8,935 nt of DNA from CAYVTV01 sp964563105. GTDB taxonomy: Bacteria; Bacteroidota; Bacteroidia; Bacteroidales; GCA-2748055. The notes beneath the pieces are model-generated. The model did no database searches. It had not been told where the DNA came from and was given only the letters and a program-made list of their open reading frames with translations. Where the stretch lies: the NCBI GenBank assembly GCA_964563105.1, contig CAZLXM010000122.1, positions 1-8,935 of the forward strand, written 5' to 3'. Shown here piece after piece: positions 1 to 7,290 of the stretch; the stretch's first letter is position 1; each line of letters begins with the position of its first letter. The position numbers were made by a program, and so were the translations under genes.

Positions 1-890
1 CGTTGAGGATAATATCCGTTTTCACTGTTATATGGTTTTTCGTCACCAAATTTTTTAACATAGTAATCAATCCATTCCTGTCTTACCTGAAGTGGAACAT
101 GGGGAATATTTGTTGCCCAGTAAAGAAAAAAGGGATTTTCCCTGTTTGAATTTACAAAATCAGTAATTTCCTCAAACATCAGATCAGGGGCATAATCGTT
201 GAGATTATATGCTGCATAACTGGAAGGGTCATACAAATCTTTATCCCCCGGAAGTTTTTCCTTAGGCGGAATGGTGTCATTGTTAAGGAGTACACGCTGT
301 CCGTTTTTCCACAGATGGAAGGGATAATAAGTATGTGCCTGTCGCTGACAATTATATCCAAAGAAAAAATCAAATCCTAATTTATTTGGCACCCCGTTAG
401 TATGGGGTGCGCCCAGGCCCCATTTGCCAACAATACCTGTTTTATATCCTGCTTTTTGTAAAAGTGTGCCAATAGTGATTGTACCTTCTTTAAGCGGTCT
501 TTGCCCCTCAAGAGTGGAATCAGCAAACATTGCATAAAAATCCTTTACATCTCCTCTTTCGCCCCATTCATCATTACTGCGTATTTGAGTCTTTCCACTA
601 TGCATACCTGTCATAAGAACGGAGCGTGCCGGGGCACTAACCGGCGAACCGGAATAAAACTGGGTAAACTTTATACCATTCGCTGCAAGACGGTCAATGT
701 TGGGAGCCTCAATTTTTGTTTGTCCGTAACATCCTGGCTCTCCATAACCCATATCATCAGCAAGGATGAATATAATATTCGGCTTTTCACGGATTTTATT
801 TTCGGTGTTTTTACATGAACAGCTACTTAAAAGAGCAGCCACGCCAATAGTTCCAATTCCTAAAAAATTTGGCCTGATTACTAATTGCAT
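1..890 (-). CDS. Ser-type sulfatase lipoprotein (arylsulfatase family), 3' end outside window
   Basis: N-terminal 296 residues of a sulfatase (alkaline-phosphatase fold) that hydrolyses sulfate esters; the rest lies beyond the left edge. The ATG at 890-888 opens a lipoprotein signal with lipobox LSSC (residues 21-24), so C24 should be lipidated. Seen next: NIIFILADDMGYG, with metal-ligand aspartates D45/D46; the active-site signature SAPAR (85-89) followed by SVLMTG; then GKWGLG and PHVPLQ, both typical sulfatase motifs. The residue to be converted to formylglycine is Ser85, not Cys, so by family knowledge maturation needs a radical-SAM anaerobic sulfatase-maturating enzyme (anSME); none is encoded here. 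Substrate cannot be told from the sequence; sulfated polysaccharide or host glycan is an inference. No Shine-Dalgarno is visible upstream. It is divergent from the gene at 1023. Family is secure, substrate is not. Confidence 0.93.
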   Translation of the reverse strand, partial: MQLVIRPNFLGIGTIGVAALLSSCSCKNTENKIREKPNIIFILADDMGYGEPGCYGQTKIEAPNIDRLAANGIKFTQFYSGSPVSAPARSVLMTGMHSGKTQIRSNDEWGERGDVKDFYAMFADSTLEGQRPLKEGTITIGTLLQKAGYKTGIVGKWGLGAPHTNGVPNKLGFDFFFGYNCQRQAHTYYPFHLWKNGQRVLLNNDTIPPKEKLPGDKDLYDPSSYAAYNLNDYAPDLMFEEITDFVNSNRENPFFLYWATNIPHVPLQVRQEWIDYYVKKFGDEKPYNSENGYYPQ

Positions 891-1022
891 GGGGAGATTT
901 ATTATTTTAGCATTTATATAAATGAAAGCAACCAAATTACGTAAAAAATAATTTTTGTAGAAATATTTTAGAAACAATTCATAAATAGAATTTAATAATA
1001 TTTCAAAAACCAATAAATAGTC

Positions 1023-1484
1023 ATGAAAGAAAATGAAGCTTTAAATGCTTTCAATTTGGGACTTAACTGTGCACAATCAGTTGTAACAGTATTTTCAGAG
1101 GATTTAAATTTTGATAATCTGCAATCTTTGAACCTAGCATTCGGATTTGGTGGCGGAATGGGAAGATTGCAGGAAACATGCGGTGCGGTAACCGGGGCTT
1201 TTATGGTCCTGGGTATCTATAATTCTAAGAAACAAATGGATCTAAGCCACAGGAAGGAAGCATGTTATTCAATGATCAGAAAATTTAATGAGCAATTTTT
1301 ATCGATACATGGCTCAACAAAATGTCGTACATTATTAAATTGCGATATGAATACTGAAGAGGGTCGTTTATATATGAAAAAACACAATCTTCGTAAAACA
1401 GTATGTGAAAAATGTATTTCAGGCTCGGTCAGGATTATCCGGAAATTAATCAATGACTATGAAGCAAAAGACATTGATATATAA
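1023..1484 (+). CDS. C-GCAxxG-C-C family putative redox-active protein
   Basis: A 153-residue cytosolic protein with no signal peptide or membrane segment. It matches the C-GCAxxG-C-C family (C_GCAxxG_C_C, putative redox-active): GLNCAQSV with C16, a glycine-rich FGFGGGMGRLQETCGAVTG block with C53 inside CGAVTG (53-58), then C101 and C107 in STKCRTLLNCD, and C128/C131 in a late CEKC pair. C81 is an additional cysteine. The family is named for its conserved cysteines; a redox or metal-cluster role is proposed but, as far as I know, no reaction has been established. Length is normal for the family. The ATG at 1023 directly precedes the conserved N-terminal region; there is no clear Shine-Dalgarno, as is usual in Bacteroidota. 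It stands alone, divergent from the sulfatase and convergent with the DUF5916 gene, whose stop is 9 bases away. Confidence 0.85.
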   Translation: MKENEALNAFNLGLNCAQSVVTVFSEDLNFDNLQSLNLAFGFGGGMGRLQETCGAVTGAFMVLGIYNSKKQMDLSHRKEACYSMIRKFNEQFLSIHGSTKCRTLLNCDMNTEEGRLYMKKHNLRKTVCEKCISGSVRIIRKLINDYEAKDIDI

Positions 1485-1493
1485 GTTACTGTT

Positions 1494-3698
1494 TTAATAA
1501 AATGTATAGGTATATTTTACAAGAAGCACTCTGTTGTCGAGTCTTTTTAATGACGGAACAGTTCGATAAAGATCTGTATTATTTATTTCATTATAAACTA
1601 TCCAAAGATCATTTCCTTCCGAAAAATTATATCTGAATCTTGTATTGGCAGAAATTTGTCTGTTAAGCTGGTTATATTGTGCCAATATCTGTAAAGATAG
1701 TTTTGTATTTAGGGCGAGTAATGTTTGCAGACGGTAAATATTCAGATATTCCCGTTGATTTCTTTTTGGTATTTCTATATAGTTTAATCTGGCTTCAGCG
1801 CTTAATTCCATATATTTTGACTGGTGCCATACGGGTTTTAAGGATACTGAATATTGGTTTCCGTCATAAAAAGTAGAAGCTAAGGCTGATAATTTTATCT
1901 GTATAGTTTTATAAGTTGCCGTTTCATGTTCCAGATTAATACCATAAAATGAATAGCTCCCTGCTTCTATAAAAGTTTTATCACTAAAAGACAGTGTTGT
2001 TTCCAGATTTTCATACCACCAAATATTTGTTAACCTCCATATTGCCGAATTTTTAAAAACAAATTCCAATGGCTGTTGAACCATTTGCGATTCTATACTA
2101 TTATTTTTATTTCTAATGCTGGCAAAGTATTGTATTGACGGAGTCAGTATGCGTATCCGGGATTCAGGTTTGAGAAAATGTCCGTAATATAATTTTGCAT
2201 CAAATAATTTATAGTCTTGTCTTGATTCAAATCCCATATCAGGCAGAAAAAATTTACCAACACTTTCTCCTGTAACATTATAATAAAGTCCTTTAAAAGT
2301 GCGGCGATGAAAATTAAACCTGATCTTACTATTATCATACAATGAAAAACTATTTGTAATTCTATTATCAAATGTTGAGGCTATTTTAAAATCTAAAAAC
2401 TCCTTTCCGCTATAATTCACTAAGAAATCAAGTCCCGTATTTATATTATAATTACCTTTTACATCAATTATTGAGGTGACAATTCCTCCTACATAAGAAT
2501 TATTATTTATAATTTGTCTTTTAGCCCTTATTAAGCCATAATTTTTCGATTCTAAATCATAATCCTGAATAGCTTTTGTTTGCATATCAAGAATCCCCAG
2601 GTCCCATTTGCCTGTTCGTCCGGCAAGTCTGGCACCACCAAGGATTTTGACCTGCCGGCCTTCTTCAAGACCTATCCTGCGGCTATAAAACAGATTATTG
2701 GTTTCGCTGAATTTAAAATCGAAAATATCAGCCCTTTCCTGGAAAAACTGTCTTTTTTCAGGAAAAAATAGCGGGGTACGGGTTAAATTTATTTGTGTTT
2801 CATCTGCTTCAACCTGGGCAAAATCAGTATTAATGGTTAAATCCAGGTTCATATTTACTGCAACCGGAAACTTAATATCCAGTCCAATTTCTCTGTTTAT
2901 ATTATTGTGCTTCCGGTAGTCCGAATTATTTTCATCAATTGAGTTATGTTGATCAAAACCTCCAAGAATATATGGTGTGAAATATAGAGGCGGTTTATAC
3001 CCTATGTTATACATTTTTATTTTCTGCGCCTGGGAAGGTTTAGCAAATCCATGTGACCAGTTTGCTGCTATATCAGGATATACATGCCTTTCTGCTTTTC
3101 TGGCAATATATCTGTATATTATTAAACCCATAATAACCTCATTATTGGTTTTTTGAAAGCCAAGACTTGAAAAAGGGATTCTCATTTCCACAAACCAGCC
3201 TTCATCTGTTATTTTTACCGATGTATCCCAAAAAGTACTCCAGTTCCTGTTATAAAACTCATCACCCTGTGCATCATTTGTTACTGAAAGGTCTACTTTT
3301 ACCCCATTTGGAGTTACATAAAACCATTTGGCATTTTCATTATCATTATAGGAATCTATCACAACTCCAAATGTCTCATCTCCCCGGTATTTATCTCTGT
3401 AAAGAGTATTGGCAACAATTTTATCCGGTTCTGAATCATACAAATTTCCAAGGATATAAATATATTTTTCATCGTAAGCAACTTTAATTTCTGTTTTTTC
3501 AGTCATTTCCCCTTTATATATGGGTTGAAACATAACCATTGGCAGGGGGGCAATCTGTTTCCAGGCTTCATCAGTAGTAATTCCATCCGGTATTATTGGC
3601 GAATTGATATATGGTATTTCAAATACAGGGTCTTTTGCGCGGATAATTACTGTATTTAATATAAGTAATAATGAGAGGGTACTGAATTTGGAAGTCAT
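1494..3698 (-). CDS. CBM9-like / DUF5916 outer-membrane protein
   Basis: A 734-residue exported protein. Residues 1-21 form a signal peptide (basic start, hydrophobic LSLLLILNTVII, cleavage probably near RAKD). Residues about 25-215 resemble a family 9 carbohydrate-binding-like domain (PDGITTDEAW, IKVAYDEKYIYILG, EGWFVEMRIPFSSLGF). From about residue 235 the protein matches DUF5916, with the hallmark FFPEKRQFFQERADIFDF and LFYSRRIG segments, followed by long amphipathic beta strands and an aromatic C-terminus (YTFY), which fits an outer-membrane beta-barrel. The family is common in Bacteroidota but no biochemical function is established that I know of; binding or passage of a carbohydrate or peptide is only inferred. 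The start is set by the signal peptide. It is transcribed alone, away from the 417-base gap upstream, and converges on the gene at 1023. Confidence 0.88.
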   Translation of the reverse strand: MTSKFSTLSLLLILNTVIIRAKDPVFEIPYINSPIIPDGITTDEAWKQIAPLPMVMFQPIYKGEMTEKTEIKVAYDEKYIYILGNLYDSEPDKIVANTLYRDKYRGDETFGVVIDSYNDNENAKWFYVTPNGVKVDLSVTNDAQGDEFYNRNWSTFWDTSVKITDEGWFVEMRIPFSSLGFQKTNNEVIMGLIIYRYIARKAERHVYPDIAANWSHGFAKPSQAQKIKMYNIGYKPPLYFTPYILGGFDQHNSIDENNSDYRKHNNINREIGLDIKFPVAVNMNLDLTINTDFAQVEADETQINLTRTPLFFPEKRQFFQERADIFDFKFSETNNLFYSRRIGLEEGRQVKILGGARLAGRTGKWDLGILDMQTKAIQDYDLESKNYGLIRAKRQIINNNSYVGGIVTSIIDVKGNYNINTGLDFLVNYSGKEFLDFKIASTFDNRITNSFSLYDNSKIRFNFHRRTFKGLYYNVTGESVGKFFLPDMGFESRQDYKLFDAKLYYGHFLKPESRIRILTPSIQYFASIRNKNNSIESQMVQQPLEFVFKNSAIWRLTNIWWYENLETTLSFSDKTFIEAGSYSFYGINLEHETATYKTIQIKLSALASTFYDGNQYSVSLKPVWHQSKYMELSAEARLNYIEIPKRNQREYLNIYRLQTLLALNTKLSLQILAQYNQLNRQISANTRFRYNFSEGNDLWIVYNEINNTDLYRTVPSLKRLDNRVLLVKYTYTFY

Positions 3699-3759
3699 TA
3701 AAATATTTTAGGATTTTATTTTCAGAAAAGCGCCAATTTACTTATTCTATTCTAAGGGG

Positions 3760-3767
3760 CAAAATTA
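3760..3767 (-). promoter_or_regulatory. Candidate -7 box of the DUF5916 gene
   Basis: On the minus strand this reads TAATTTTG, a full match to the Bacteroidota -7 consensus TAnnTTTG. It lies 62 bases upstream of the ATG at 3698, implying an untranslated leader of about 55 bases. No TTTG element is found 19-21 bases upstream, so the call rests on one box in AT-rich DNA. Confidence 0.35.
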
Positions 3768-3976
3768 GAGATGCGTTTTTTTATTTAGATGCCTACATGT
3801 ATATTCATTTCTTATTTATTTAATAAACAGCACATTATTAGAATGTTACGTTTTTAAATTTTGTTATAACTTTTTTCTAAGCCTGTTTAATTTATCCATG
3901 TAAAAGTAATTTGATCATTTTGTATAAAGGTATATTAAGAAAATATAAACACTTCAACTCATTCATAGAGAAAATG

Positions 3977-4007
3977 TTTGTTTATTTTAGATAGTATTGT
4001 ATATTTG
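3977..4007 (+). promoter_or_regulatory. Bacteroidota-type promoter of the beta-barrel gene
   Basis: TTTG at 3977-3980 and TATATTTG at 4000-4007 are separated by 19 bases, matching both elements and the spacing of the Bacteroidota primary sigma-factor consensus (TTTG, N19-21, TAnnTTTG). Transcription should start near 4012-4014, leaving a leader of about 100 bases before the ATG at 4116. Confidence 0.75.
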
Positions 4008-4036
4008 ATTTAACAAATTAAATATTTTTTAAATCA
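4006..4036. repeat. 8-base inverted repeat over the predicted transcription start
   Basis: TGATTTAA (4006-4013) and TTAAATCA (4029-4036) are perfect inverted copies separated by 15 bases. The left arm overlaps the end of the -7 box and the expected start site, a usual place for a repressor operator; it could equally be the first hairpin of the transcript. AT-rich dyads of this size can occur by chance. Confidence 0.4.
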
Positions 4037-4100
4037 GGGTTAACCCCAAAACCCTCAACAAAACGGGAGTGGAAGCCGAAAAACTTAAGAGTAGGCATTC
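4037..4100 (+). other. Hairpin-forming, GC-richer 5' leader segment
   Basis: This 64-base segment is about 47% GC (hand count) inside AT-rich intergenic DNA and lies in the predicted untranslated leader. GGGTT (4037-4041) can pair with AACCC (4050-4054). GAAGCC (4072-4077) can pair with GGC plus TTC (4094-4096, 4098-4100) around one bulged A, enclosing an inner ACT/AGT pair (4083-4085, 4090-4092) with loop TAAG. It contains no ATG. I do not recognise it as a known riboswitch or leader class. The same stretch is also open as a 28-codon frame ending in TGA at 4117-4119, overlapping the downstream ATG. Confidence 0.4.
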
Positions 4101-4115
4101 TTTAAAATTATCTAT

Positions 4116-4766
4116 ATGAAAAAAATTTTCTTATTTATTGCATCTGTTTGCATTTTTGCTTCATCATTGTCAGCCCAATTACCCATTGAAAAAGGGAAGT
4201 TACTAACCGGTATTTCTACAGCTATGGCCTTACGCGGATATGACGGACCCAATCTTTTCGGGCTTAGGTTTGTTACTGAAAGCCATAAACATGATTCTAA
4301 TTCCGCAGAAGCTGAGTACAAACATTTCATATATAATTTTCTTCCGCAGGCAGGTTATTTTTTCACTGATAATATTGCTGCCGGTCTTTCTATTGAGTTA
4401 TCGGGGAATTCAATTAAAGAGGTTGATGATGATGATAAATGGAACGAAACCAGTTTTGCTATCGGGCCTTTTGTCAGATACTATTATCCCCTTGAAAAAA
4501 TGTATCCTTATGCTGAAATTATGAGTCTGGTGGGAACATACAAAATGTCTTGGGAAGATGAATCGGAAGGGATCTTTTCATTTGGCTTAGGTGTTGGATC
4601 TGCTATACCTCTTGGTGATATTGTTTCATTGGATATTCTTGCAAAATATTTACGGACCAGCTACAGTTGGAAATATTCTGGTGACGGTAGCGGTAAAAAT
4701 AAGGAAATTTTTAGTGGTATTGGTATAAGTGTCGGATTTTTTGTTTATCTTGATAAATTCTTTTAA
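4116..4766 (+). CDS. Small outer-membrane beta-barrel (porin-like) protein
   Basis: A 216-residue protein with a clear signal peptide (MKK, hydrophobic IFLFIASVCIF, cleavage after SLSA before Gln21). The mature chain is made of alternating hydrophobic and polar strands rich in Gly, Tyr and Phe (for example LPQAGYFFTDNIAAGLSIEL, FSFGLGVGSAIPL, SGIGISVGFFVYL) and ends in FF, the C-terminal signature of barrels handled by the BAM machinery. About eight strands fit the length, as in OmpX/OmpW-like or porin-family proteins. A run VDDDDKW (about 104-110) probably lies in an extracellular loop. Ligand or role cannot be deduced. The ATG is fixed by the signal peptide. A strong consensus promoter and a possibly structured leader precede it. 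It converges on copA with 17 bases between stops, so no functional link to copper is implied. Confidence 0.75.
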   Translation: MKKIFLFIASVCIFASSLSAQLPIEKGKLLTGISTAMALRGYDGPNLFGLRFVTESHKHDSNSAEAEYKHFIYNFLPQAGYFFTDNIAAGLSIELSGNSIKEVDDDDKWNETSFAIGPFVRYYYPLEKMYPYAEIMSLVGTYKMSWEDESEGIFSFGLGVGSAIPLGDIVSLDILAKYLRTSYSWKYSGDGSGKNKEIFSGIGISVGFFVYLDKFF

Positions 4767-4783
4767 TCATTAAGTCGCTTTTC

Positions 4784-7201
4784 TTATTTTTTCCATTTTA
4801 AACGAAGACTGTTACTTACTACGCTAACACTGCTTAATGCCATAGCGGCACCGGCAATCATAGGATTTAAAAGGAATCCGTTTAGAGGATAAAGTATACC
4901 TGCTGCAATCGGGATTCCAATAATGTTATAGATAAAAGCCCAGAACAGGTTTTCTTTAATAGTTGTTACTGTTTGCTTTGATAAACGTATTGCTTTTGGG
5001 ATCCTGCTCAGATCAGATGAAATGATGGTCATTTTAGCGACATCCATTGCAATATCGCTGCCTTTACCCATTGCGATACTTACATCGGCTGTTGCCAATG
5101 CTGTACTGTCATTTATCCCGTCACCAACCATTGCAACAATTTTAGCCTGCTCCTGTAATGATTTTATAAAGGCAGCTTTTTGTTGTGGTAAAACTTCTGC
5201 CTTATAATGTTTAATGCCTGCCTGCCTTGCTATGGCATTGGCTGTGCCTTCATTGTCCCCTGTAAGCATATAAATATCCATACCCATATCATGTAATTCT
5301 TTAATGGCTTCTATAGAGGATTCTTTTATCCTGTCTGATATGGCAATAACAGAAAGAGCTTGTTTAGTATCTGCAAACCAGATAACGGTTTTGCTTTGTT
5401 TTTCCCATTCATCAGCATATTCTAATAGTTCAGGCGAAAGATGAATGTTATTTTCTGTTAAAAGATTTTTATTTCCCACAAAATAGCTCTTATTATTATA
5501 CCCCGCTTTTACCCCTTTACCGGTAATGCTTTCAAACATCGATAAAGGAAGGATCAACGCTTCTTCAAAATATTTTACAACTGCTTCTGCCAGTGGATGT
5601 TCAGATTGTCTTTCAATACTGTACAAAATGTCTTTTGTTGTATTATCATTATTTAGCCAATGTAAATTTGTAACTTCAGGCCTGCCTTCTGTTATTGTTC
5701 CGGTTTTATCCAAAACTATGGTATTTACTTTTTTAGTTGTTTGAAGGCTTTCGGCATCTTTTATTAATATTCCGTTTTCAGCCCCTTTGCCAAGTCCGAC
5801 CATAATCGCTGTAGGAGTGGCAAGGCCTAATGCACACGGGCAGGCAATGACCAGCACAGTAACGGCTGCCAGTAATCCCCTTGCCACATTATTTTCGCCG
5901 CCAAAAATCAGCCAGATAATAAATGTAATCAGGGCAATTCCCATTACTGCAGGGACGAAAATACCTGCAATCTTATCTGCCAGTTTTTGCACAGGTGCCT
6001 TACTGCCCTGTGCTTCCTGCACTGTTTTGATAATTTGTGCCAGCATTGTGTCTTTACCTACTTTTTCTGCCTTAAACTGAAAACTGCCTTTTTGATTTAT
6101 TGTTCCTGCAAATACATTATCGTTTTCTTTTTTCAAAACCGGTACAGGTTCTCCGCTTAACATACTTTCATCAACATATGAACTTCCTGATATAACCAGT
6201 CCGTCAACTGCAATTTTTTCCCCCGGTCTTACGAGAATAATATCACCCTTTTTAACATCATCAATAGGAAGCTCTTTTTCTGTTCCGTCGGTTTCAATAA
6301 GAATGACAGTTTTAGGCTGTAAGCCCATTAGCTTGTTAATGGCGCCAGAGGTATTACCTTTGGCTTTTTCTTCCAGTAAGCGGCCTAAGAGAATGAAGGT
6401 AATAATTACGGCTGCTGCTTCAAAATATACGTGAGCTTCTAATCCTTTTTGAAGCAGAAAATCTGCAAAAATCATATTGAAAACGCTGAACAGATAAGCA
6501 ATTCCAGTACTCAAAGCTACAAGTGTGTCCATATTGGCTGAATGATGCCTGGCCTGTTTCCAGCCATTTATAAAAAAATCCCTGCCCAGCCAGAAAACAA
6601 CAGGGGTGGAAAAAATCCACATGATAATGTTGCCATATGGCATATTCATGAAAAACATCCCAATAATAAATACCGGTAAAGTAAGTATTACAGCACCGAT
6701 AGTTTTGTCCTTTAATTGCCTGATCCTTTTGTCATGTATATTTTCCAATGTTTCATGCTGTTTGCCCTCATCTTCAATAAGCAGATCGAAACCAACAGAC
6801 TGTACCGCTTTTTGAAGCTTTGAAATATTGGTCATATTTGGGAGATATTCAACGCTAAGGTTTCCTGTAGCGAAATTTACAGCAGAACTAAGGACCCCTG
6901 GCTCATATTTAATAATAGTTTCAGCACTTCTGGCACAGGATGCACAGGTCATGCCTAAAACGGGGAAAATGCCCTTAGCAGTAATGACATCATATCCCAG
7001 GCTTTTCACTGTTTTTATTGCTTCTGATACGCTTTCATTGTCATTTGCTTTTATTGAAGCTCTCCGGTTATTCAACTCTACCTTATGACTTTCAATGCCT
7101 TTCACCTGATCAAGCCCTTTTTCTATTATTAAGGCGCAATGTTCACTCTTTAAATCTTCAAGGGGAAGATAAATTATATCTTTATTATTATGTGCAGCCA
7201 T
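4784..7201 (-). CDS. copA: Copper-translocating P1B-type ATPase
   Basis: An 805-residue inner-membrane Cu(I) exporter that moves copper out of the cytosol using ATP. Domains in order: a degenerate HMA fold (about 8-73) in which the metal site reads SEHCAL with only C22; an intact HMA domain (about 79-145) with GMTCASC, C86/C89; membrane helices; an actuator domain with SGEP (349-352, Ser in place of the usual Thr of TGE); the transport motif CPC (454-456); phosphorylated D498 in DKTGT; the nucleotide-binding SEHP (533-536); GDGIND (693-698); and YN plus SSVSVVSNSLRL in the last two helices. CPC, the YN pair and the final SSxxV/N motif mark the Cu(I)/Ag(I) P1B-1 class rather than the Zn/Cd class. 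Length is normal. It follows the HMA-AraC regulator on the same strand after an 89-base gap holding a dyad, so copper-responsive control is likely. Confidence 0.96.
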   Translation of the reverse strand: MAAHNNKDIIYLPLEDLKSEHCALIIEKGLDQVKGIESHKVELNNRRASIKANDNESVSEAIKTVKSLGYDVITAKGIFPVLGMTCASCARSAETIIKYEPGVLSSAVNFATGNLSVEYLPNMTNISKLQKAVQSVGFDLLIEDEGKQHETLENIHDKRIRQLKDKTIGAVILTLPVFIIGMFFMNMPYGNIIMWIFSTPVVFWLGRDFFINGWKQARHHSANMDTLVALSTGIAYLFSVFNMIFADFLLQKGLEAHVYFEAAAVIITFILLGRLLEEKAKGNTSGAINKLMGLQPKTVILIETDGTEKELPIDDVKKGDIILVRPGEKIAVDGLVISGSSYVDESMLSGEPVPVLKKENDNVFAGTINQKGSFQFKAEKVGKDTMLAQIIKTVQEAQGSKAPVQKLADKIAGIFVPAVMGIALITFIIWLIFGGENNVARGLLAAVTVLVIACPCALGLATPTAIMVGLGKGAENGILIKDAESLQTTKKVNTIVLDKTGTITEGRPEVTNLHWLNNDNTTKDILYSIERQSEHPLAEAVVKYFEEALILPLSMFESITGKGVKAGYNNKSYFVGNKNLLTENNIHLSPELLEYADEWEKQSKTVIWFADTKQALSVIAISDRIKESSIEAIKELHDMGMDIYMLTGDNEGTANAIARQAGIKHYKAEVLPQQKAAFIKSLQEQAKIVAMVGDGINDSTALATADVSIAMGKGSDIAMDVAKMTIISSDLSRIPKAIRLSKQTVTTIKENLFWAFIYNIIGIPIAAGILYPLNGFLLNPMIAGAAMALSSVSVVSNSLRLKWKK

Positions 7202-7213
7202 ATTTGAATTTCT

Positions 7214-7250
7214 TTATATTAATTGCAATACAAAATTGGCAATAATATAA
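7214..7250. promoter_or_regulatory. Candidate operator: 12/13-base dyad upstream of copA
   Basis: TTATATTAATTGC (7214-7226) is the inverted complement of GCAATAATATAA (7239-7250) apart from one extra base, with 12 bases between. Nested inside are two palindromic cores, ATTGCAAT (7222-7229) and ATTGGCAAT (7235-7243), about 13-14 bases apart centre to centre. The dyad ends 13 bases before the copA ATG, overlapping where a promoter would sit, although no perfect TAnnTTTG box is visible (CAATTTTG lies in the centre on the minus strand). There is no T-run, so it does not look like a terminator of the regulator gene. Binding by the HMA-AraC regulator is inferred. Confidence 0.5.
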
Positions 7251-7290
7251 ATAATGGCTATTGTAGTTTTTTGGAATTGATTTGTAAGAT

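Larger units (their letters stand above)
3699..4115. other. 417-base intergenic region between divergent genes
   Basis: No convincing ATG-initiated gene is present on either strand. The stretch is strongly AT-rich except for 4037-4100. It must hold the promoter of the DUF5916 gene (minus strand, candidate box at 3760-3767) and that of the beta-barrel gene (plus strand, 3977-4007). In 3780-3970 I see only AT-rich sequence with no clear repeat, RNA or promoter. Confidence 0.7.

Noticed and set aside
501..818. 105-codon plus-strand frame opposite the sulfatase
   Set aside because: It lies entirely antisense to conserved sulfatase motifs and has no recognisable product.
949..957. Promoter box TAATTTTTG for the C-GCAxxG-C-C gene
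   Set aside because: The spacing inside the box is one base too long and no TTTG element lies upstream; too weak in AT-rich DNA to list.
1485..1493. Bidirectional terminator between the convergent genes ending at 1484 and 1494
   Set aside because: Only 9 bases separate the stops and I see no GC hairpin with a T-run around them; the same holds for the 17-base gap at 4767-4783.
3167..3487. 106-codon plus-strand frame inside the DUF5916 gene
   Set aside because: Antisense to a well-supported coding region, with no signal, domain or promoter.
4784..7201. Several open frames on the plus strand inside copA (for example 5787-6080)
   Set aside because: They are antisense shadows of a gene with all P-type ATPase motifs intact, and their translations resemble no protein family.
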